Origin: Nannizziopsis barbatae
Lineage: Eukaryota; Ascomycota; Eurotiomycetes; Onygenales; Nannizziopsiaceae
Length of the DNA stretch: 64,000 nt
NCBI GenBank assembly: GCA_014964245.1
Contig: JACVYH010000002.1
Coordinates: forward strand, 3,065,501-3,129,500
Reading direction: 5' to 3'
Part shown: positions 58,697 through 64,000 of the stretch, piece after piece
Numbering within the stretch: position 1 is the first letter of the stretch
How the letters are laid out: each line of letters opens with the position of its first letter
Notes under the pieces: generated by a model
The model's database searches: none
Told to the model about the DNA's origin: nothing
Seen by the model: the letters and a program-made list of their open reading frames with translations, nothing else
Made by a program: the position numbers and the translations under genes

Positions 58697-59690
58697 GGCG
58701 GTACGGTGGTTGCCGAGCCAGTCAGTGAAATCACTTGTTGAGGCTGGAGATCAACCAGAGCGTCCGACGTGCTGATTTTCGCCGCAAGCAAACGATGGGC
58801 AAACTTTGATTTTGACGTCGGAGCGATGGGTTCTAGCGAGATGGAGGAAGAAGGCGAGGGTGGAAAAGCAAGAAAGAGTATCTAAATTGATCACAGTTTG
58901 CTGTTTCAAGGGTCAGCGCGAGACGTCAGAGCCGAGGAGGCAGAGGTGTGTTGATAAGGAGGAAGGAAGAAGTGACGAGCAGGCCAGGAGGATCGACGAG
59001 GGCAAAGGGCGGGTGGAGAGACAGTGACGGAGTGACAAGAAAGCGAAAAGGAACGGGCGAACGAAGAGTGATTGCGGGTGGCGGAAAAAATTAAGCAGCA
59101 GCAGCAGCAGTCAGTCAGTAGTGGAAGCGGAACGTACGGCCAGCGGTACACATTCAACTCTAATGGCGGGCCCTGTTCCACGGAAATGCTCGAAGAAGAA
59201 GAACGAAGAAGAAGAAGAAGGAGAAACAGAGTTCAGGATTGCAGCAGAGAAGCCGAGGGAAATGATAATAATAATAAGCAGGGACAATTTACAGGATGAG
59301 AATAGAAATAAGAAGGAGACCGACTTGGCGGAGAGTCGAGAAGCGGTGGAGGAACGACTCGCGACGGGCGGACGTTGAGATGAGAAGGGCGACGCAGGAA
59401 GAAATGATCGTGGGAAATTCGAGATTCGAGATTCGACGAGGTTTTGGCAACTCGCTGCAGCGACGGAGAGGGAGAAATTGAAGAAGAGAATGAGAGAAGA
59501 GAGCGAGCGAGGAAGACAAACAGAGACAGAGGGAGAGAGAGAGAGAGAGAGAGCGAGTGAGTGATGGATTGCAGGGAGGAGACACTAATCGGTTAGTCTG
59601 GACGATGATCTGCTTTGCTTGTGGAGAGGAAAAGAAAGCGATGAGGGAAAGAGTGGACGCGGGTGTAGTTAGTTAGTCATCTGCAGACTG

Positions 59691-59710
59691 CAGGGCAGGG
59701 CAGGGCAGGG
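59691..59710 (+). repeat. (CAGGG)4 tandem, G-quadruplex-capable
   Basis: Four GGG runs separated by CA. This fits the G3N1-7 quadruplex rule on the plus strand (C-rich in SomA sense). Confidence 0.8.
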
Positions 59711-61696
59711 CACACGCTGTGAAGGAAGCGCGGGAGGGAAAGAGAACAATGGGTAAGACACACGGGTAGGATTCGATAGTGCAGACCGTAGGAGGGTGTA
59801 GACGTAGAGGGTTGTGGAATTGGTGGGATTTGTATTTATATAAGACACAGACAGTGGAAAATGGGTAGGTAGTCAATTGGCTGGCGGGAAGTGAAAAAAG
59901 AGGAGAGAAAAGTGTGATGTGGTTGGGCGTCTGCTGGCTGGGAGGCAGAAGAGGAGCAGAACAGAGGAGAGTGTACGGAGTCAGGGTGGTGGTTTGAACT
60001 TACCAGATGCACTCAAATCAAGAATGAAGGGACAAGAAGATCATCCAACAGCGGAGAGATTCTTGAGAAGTGGAAGGAGAGGAAAGACAGGACGTCAGAG
60101 AAGGAGAAGAAGCGGGTCAGAAGAAGAAGAAAAAAAAAGGAGGAGAAGAGGAGAGGAGGAGGTGGTTTGAATCCCGCAGAAAATGAAACTTGACGGGAAT
60201 TGGAATTGGGGATTGGGATTGATTCAATATGGGGACTGGACTGGGACTCTGCGAGATTGATTGCTTGCTTGCTGCGAGCCTGAGGAATCAAAGATTCAAG
60301 CACGGCAGAGGAGAAGAAGCAGAAGCAGATTCGGTCATGCTGGATGTCATCCGGGATGATCTTTTTTTGGCTTTTGGGGTTGTATATAAAGAAGACAAGA
60401 CGGACAAGAAGACCAGGCGATTAGAGGATTTGAACAGGGGACGAACGGAAGGGAAAAATCTCTTCTCTTTTTCTTATTATTATTATTTCTTCTCACCTGC
60501 TAGCCTTCTCTGCTCTCCTCTTCACTTTTTATTTCATCCACATAAAGATCCCAAAAGATCGTCATGAACTGAAATGCTCGTTCGTTCGTCCGCTGCGTCT
60601 TTCTTTTTTTCTCTATCAAAATTCGGGGGGAAAGACGCCAGAGGGACCAGAACAACGCCTGCCCGCCGCAGTTTCAGTCACGCACCAGCGAAAAATAAAA
60701 CCCAATCTCGTGACCTGGAAAGGGGGGGAAGCTGACAGTACAGTACCGTATTATTACCGACCTCTAGCGAACAAGCGCCCACGTCGACGCGAGCTTGGGG
60801 GCCGACAGCGACACTTGCAGGTGCTTGTTCGACGTGAGAATCGAGGGGAAATGCAGCCAGGATGGGTCTTTACAGGGGGAGATCAGTACTCCGTAGAGAG
60901 ACACTCTTTGAAGCATTGCTGTTTGTTTCTGCTACTGTACAGATACACAACCGCCCATTCCTCAACTTGACACATTGCCAAGACCGGTATCACACTTACG
61001 CGCGGGTATCAAAAACACCCGGACGAATAACCTGATGAATCTCATTCACCCATTCTTCTTCTTATCTCGAATGAAGAGTAATAATTATTATTTTCATAAT
61101 TACGAAATACTCCCGCGCATACGCCTGTATGCCGTAAGTGTCTGTTTGATCCCCCTTTCTGCGCTGGTGGACACACCCGGCCCAATCCAGTCCGCCGGCG
61201 CTCACTTCATTCATTCACCTTGTGCGACACTTGATACACTTCCGCCGTCGTCATTGGAAGGATTCATTTCTCAAGCAGAAGCAATGCGAGCGGGGAAACC
61301 ATATCATTCCACCTTTGGGCTCTTTTCTTCTCTTCTTTTTGCTGTGGAAGGAAAGATTAAACCCGCCGGGTGGCCTGCTCGTGTCACGTGGCGCACTCTG
61401 TCAATATTGCAATCAGGCGTTCATTCACTCCATCCCGTACGGAGTAGACAGCAAAATTACCTAGGTAGAGGGCTGCGCTGTACGGAGTAGACATACTATG
61501 GCTAATAAGAAATAAAACCAATCCATCATACATTGTCACCCCTCTAATCAATTCTACACGCTTCAGAAAAACCACCCGCTCGCACAGATCATTCCCAACG
61601 GTTAAGCCTAAAAAAAAAAAAAATCAAGCTTCTTAGCATCCTGTACGCTGTAAGGGCCATCACAACGGACGGGCCGAAAGCAACGCCGGGGGCCAC

Positions 61697-61766
61697 CTAC
61701 CGGCCGGGGAGGGGGCGGGCACGCCTTAAGGGAGGGGAGGGATGGATGGATGGATGGGGGGGGCCG
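61697..61766 (+). repeat. G-rich tract with (GGAT)n
   Basis: Several runs of three to eight G, including GGGAGGGGGCGGG and a GGATGGAT repeat followed by eight G. This is compatible with quadruplex formation. Confidence 0.6.
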
Positions 61767-62290
61767 CCAACAGCCAAGGGGAATAAAGCGGCCCACGGGT
61801 CACTAGTTAGTTAAACATGCCTGGCCCTGAAAATCATGTCCCATCAAAACCACAGCGTCGGGATGCGCTAGCGAGAACAATCAGAATCAAGGAATCAAAA
61901 CAGGGGAGAAAGAAATAAAAGGAGAAAAAGAAAAAAATAAAACGGTTAAAGAAATGATGGAATTTTTTTCAGACGTGTAAGATTTGAATTGGAATAAAAT
62001 GATGGAAATACAAAACGACTCTCGCCCCCAAAAATATGTATGAACGCCATGCATGAATTTTTTGTTTTCTTGTCCCTTTTCCAATCCATGCCCATTCGCG
62101 CGCGCCAAATTCGCAGCCCGCGCACGTCACTCACGGCTTTGTCGTCACTGTACGGAGGAAAATAAAATACTAATGAAAAAAAAAAATTGAAATGAAAAAA
62201 TAATGCAATGCAGCCCTTTTGGCCCCTCTGTTCGCAATATATTTTTCTTTCTTCTCTTCCCCCGCTTCACCACTGGGCACCCTCACTCAC

Positions 62291-63287
62291 TCACTCGTCA
62301 TCCGGCGGCATCTCATCTTCCAGGTATCGAACCAGCGACACCCGCATTTCCGTCGTGTCGTTCCCGCGAAGAATGTCGCTGACGAAATGGGCTTCGACTT
62401 GCATTTGTACCTATGTCCATAAACCCAAATATTAGACCGAAAAAAACAATTCCAAAAAACCCACACCTGATAGGTAAGAGATTCAATACAACAGCAACAA
62501 GGGAACTGCAGAGTATGTATGTACGTACCATCTCCAACGCCCCGCGCAGCACACCGCACAGTATATTCGAGAACCATAGTTCATCTTGGGCTCGGCCGTC
62601 ATCGGGTAGCTCTACGAAGTCGGCGAGTGGGTTCTCTTCGAATATGAGTGAGAATTGCTGGTTGTCGCTTGTCCAGTTGGTGATTGTCGGTGTGATGTTG
62701 AGGAAGATCTTGAAGCCGACCTATATATCGCAAAAAAATGAATGTTTAACGGTTAGTTCCGCCGTGATGGTTTAAGCGTGTCGCGGCCTGGGAGGGGAAA
62801 GGGGCTCCGGATCAGAACGGAGGGGAGGACAAGGAAAGGAGTCTGACCTTGGATATCATATCCGCTGTCTCTTTGAAATTCGAACATCGCCCGACGTTCG
62901 TTTTGGCGAGGAAATCCTCGATTAATCGCATGCCGATGTTGTATCCCATCTTCTCCAGTTGTCGGTTGACTTCGACGTAGTCGTTATCGTAGTCGTTGCA
63001 TAGCTGGGCTACGATTGTGCCGTAGGTTAGGGTGACGAGCTCGGCGTTGACTTTGTCGACCTTTGTCCTGTGGAGGAATTGTGAGCGGTTGTTATAGGGT
63101 ATAGTTGGGCGAGTGGACTTGTTCCGTAGGCAGTCGGATGTGGGATGTGGATGTGACTTACTTCCATACCCTAGAGAAGAGGAAGAAGACGTTAGTATTT
63201 ATGGAACAGTCAATGGATTGGAATACAAATAAGACGTGGGCAAACACCATACTCTTCTCCTATCCTCGACGCCTTGATCGCTGACAT
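62291..63287 (-). CDS. BET3: TRAPP complex subunit BET3 (TRAPPC3)
   Basis: Five predicted exons, 63253-63287, 63162-63170 (9 nt), 62848-63067, 62529-62720 and 62291-62410, 191 aa, the usual BET3 length. It reads MSAIKASRIGEE-VWK-TKVDKVNAELVTLTYG, where the 9-nt exon supplies V-W and part of K; then AQLCNDYDND, MGYNIGMRLIEDFLAKTNVG, RC (the family Cys that can be acylated), ITPTITNWT, NPLADFVELPDD, ILCGVLRGALEM-VQMQVEAHFVSD. BET3 is a core subunit of TRAPP, the Rab GEF and tether for ER-to-Golgi and later traffic. The match to animal and yeast BET3 is close along its length. Divergent from the gene at the right edge. Confidence 0.94.
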
Positions 63288-63735
63288 CCTGCTCTATCTC
63301 ACCAGATCAATCCTATAGCAAAATCAAATCACACAATGAGACCAAAGCGTAATAATCGCAACTTCTGTGATACACTACCGAGGCAATAATTCAAAGACAA
63401 GGTCCAAGCGTATATGTTTCACCGGCTCCAAATCAAAACCAGGTAGAGCATCCATGAAATGATGAACAAACCCGCTTGCTTATCCGGTGGAGCTGAGCCT
63501 TAATTTAGCCGCGTTAGCCGCATAGTAGCGCGGCTGTTATGCTTTTTCCACCTTAGCGCGATACCCAGCGAAATGTTGAATGAAAACATGCTGCAAGCGG
63601 GTGTTTGGATGAGGAACGTCAACCCTAATTGATACACCTACCGGCCTCTTTGTTTTGAAAAAAGTGTTTTAAGCTTCAACTCCCTTTCTTTCTTTCTTTC
63701 TCTAGAGAATTATCCTCTCACTTACTGCTATCGCA
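63288..63735. promoter_or_regulatory. Shared upstream region of BET3 and the right-edge gene
   Basis: 448 bp between divergent starts, with a TTTC repeat just before the right-edge start codon. No specific site was recognised. Confidence 0.4.
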
Positions 63736-64000
63736 ATGATGTCTGCCGAAAAAAGACCAGCACAGGAGTCCTTCGGCTCCAACCAGCTTGTTAAACGACA
63801 GCGTTCGGATGCGGATCTCGGAAATCAAAATGCCGTTGCTATTCTTACCGGTACGGGGCAAAATGGGGCATTGATGAAAGCTGTATGTTGTTCGTGGGGG
63901 CGGTTTGATTTTGGGTGAATGAATAGAGTACTGAATTGAATTCTCGCAGATTCCCCGCACGAGCGGGCTTGAGGCTCCGATTATGGAATTGACGGGTATG
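63736..64000 (+). CDS. Probable U5 snRNP 40K WD-repeat protein, 3' end outside window
   Basis: Exon 1 at 63736-63882 and the beginning of exon 2 at 63950, cut by the window edge; 66 residues are visible. It starts MMSAEKRPAQ (a second ATG follows at 63739), has a VKRQRSDAD basic patch and, across the GTATGT...CAG intron, GALMKA-IPRTSGLEAPIMEL. This N-terminal pattern (short basic head, RTSxLxAPIM, start of a WD repeat) is that of the U5 snRNP 40-kDa component (SNRNP40/Cwf17), a spliceosomal beta-propeller. No WD repeat is visible yet, so the assignment rests on the head alone. Confidence 0.6.

Larger units (their letters stand above)
58697..62290 (-). promoter_or_regulatory. Long polypyrimidine (minus-sense) leader/promoter of the SomA-like gene
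   Basis: About 3.6 kb without a gene. From 58800 to about 60450 the plus strand is A/G-rich (GAGGAAGAAG words, a GA array at about 59532-59554), so the SomA transcript strand is C/T-rich. Four tandem CAGGG units lie at 59691-59710. The right part holds TACGGAGTA-type copies (59974, 60885, 61437, 61481, 62149) and a G-rich tract near 61700-61765. Open frames are low-complexity. Confidence 0.5.

Overview
This is nuclear chromosomal DNA of a filamentous ascomycete, most likely a eurotiomycete (Eurotiales or Onygenales). The evidence is about 25 spliced genes with short introns (mostly 47-120 bp, GT-AG, CTAAC/CTGAC branch motifs), mould-specific regulators (a Som1/SomA-type LisH protein, a Zn2Cys6 factor, PY-motif arrestin), and a palindromic TACGGAGTA/TACTCCGTA motif scattered through the intergenic DNA. 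No prokaryotic, viral, CRISPR or intact mobile-element features were seen. I rebuilt gene models from splice signals, reading frame and family motifs; all exon joins are predictions, not transcript-supported. 

Layout. 0-18 kb: an ankyrin-repeat gene cut by the left edge; an arsenite-methyltransferase-type enzyme; a membrane DnaJ protein divergent from RNA polymerase I subunit RPA43; a Rieske-plus-flavoprotein (AIF/AIFM3-like) oxidoreductase; a coilin-like nuclear protein; an arrestin-related trafficking adaptor with a GC-AG intron; V-ATPase subunit G (VMA10) in six exons, two of them 3 and 9 nt; and PET117. 19-32 kb: an uncharacterised coiled-coil protein, the eEF2 methyltransferase EFM3 divergent from ribosomal protein S24, a Zn2Cys6 regulator with a 2.7 kb empty upstream region, and a cyclophilin-RRM protein (PPIL4/CYP6). 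32-42.6 kb: UDP-GlcNAc pyrophosphorylase (chitin/glycosylation), a seven-zinc-knuckle Gis2/CNBP protein with a 12-nt exon, meiotic recombinase DMC1 (nine exons), RRP7, a 0.8 kb inverted-repeat relic enclosing decayed coding sequence, and a conserved unknown protein. 

42.6-64 kb: much lower gene density. A Csx1-type triple-RRM protein and the SomA-like regulator sit on opposite strands, each behind kilobases of strongly pyrimidine-rich (in its own sense) leader DNA with CT microsatellites. Between them is an unknown 316-aa protein. At the right edge TRAPP subunit BET3 (with a 9-nt exon) is divergent from a truncated gene that looks like U5 snRNP 40K. 

Functionally the window is mainly housekeeping: RNA processing and ribosome biogenesis (RPA43, coilin-like, CYP6, RRP7, Csx1, U5-40K, S24, EFM3), organelle and trafficking functions (VMA10, PET117, BET3, DnaJ, arrestin), meiosis (DMC1) and morphogenesis (SomA, UAP1). 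I see no biosynthetic cluster. The observations most worth a second look are the very small exons, the non-GT splice donor, the long polypyrimidine leaders, the decayed inverted repeat and three conserved but unnamed protein families.
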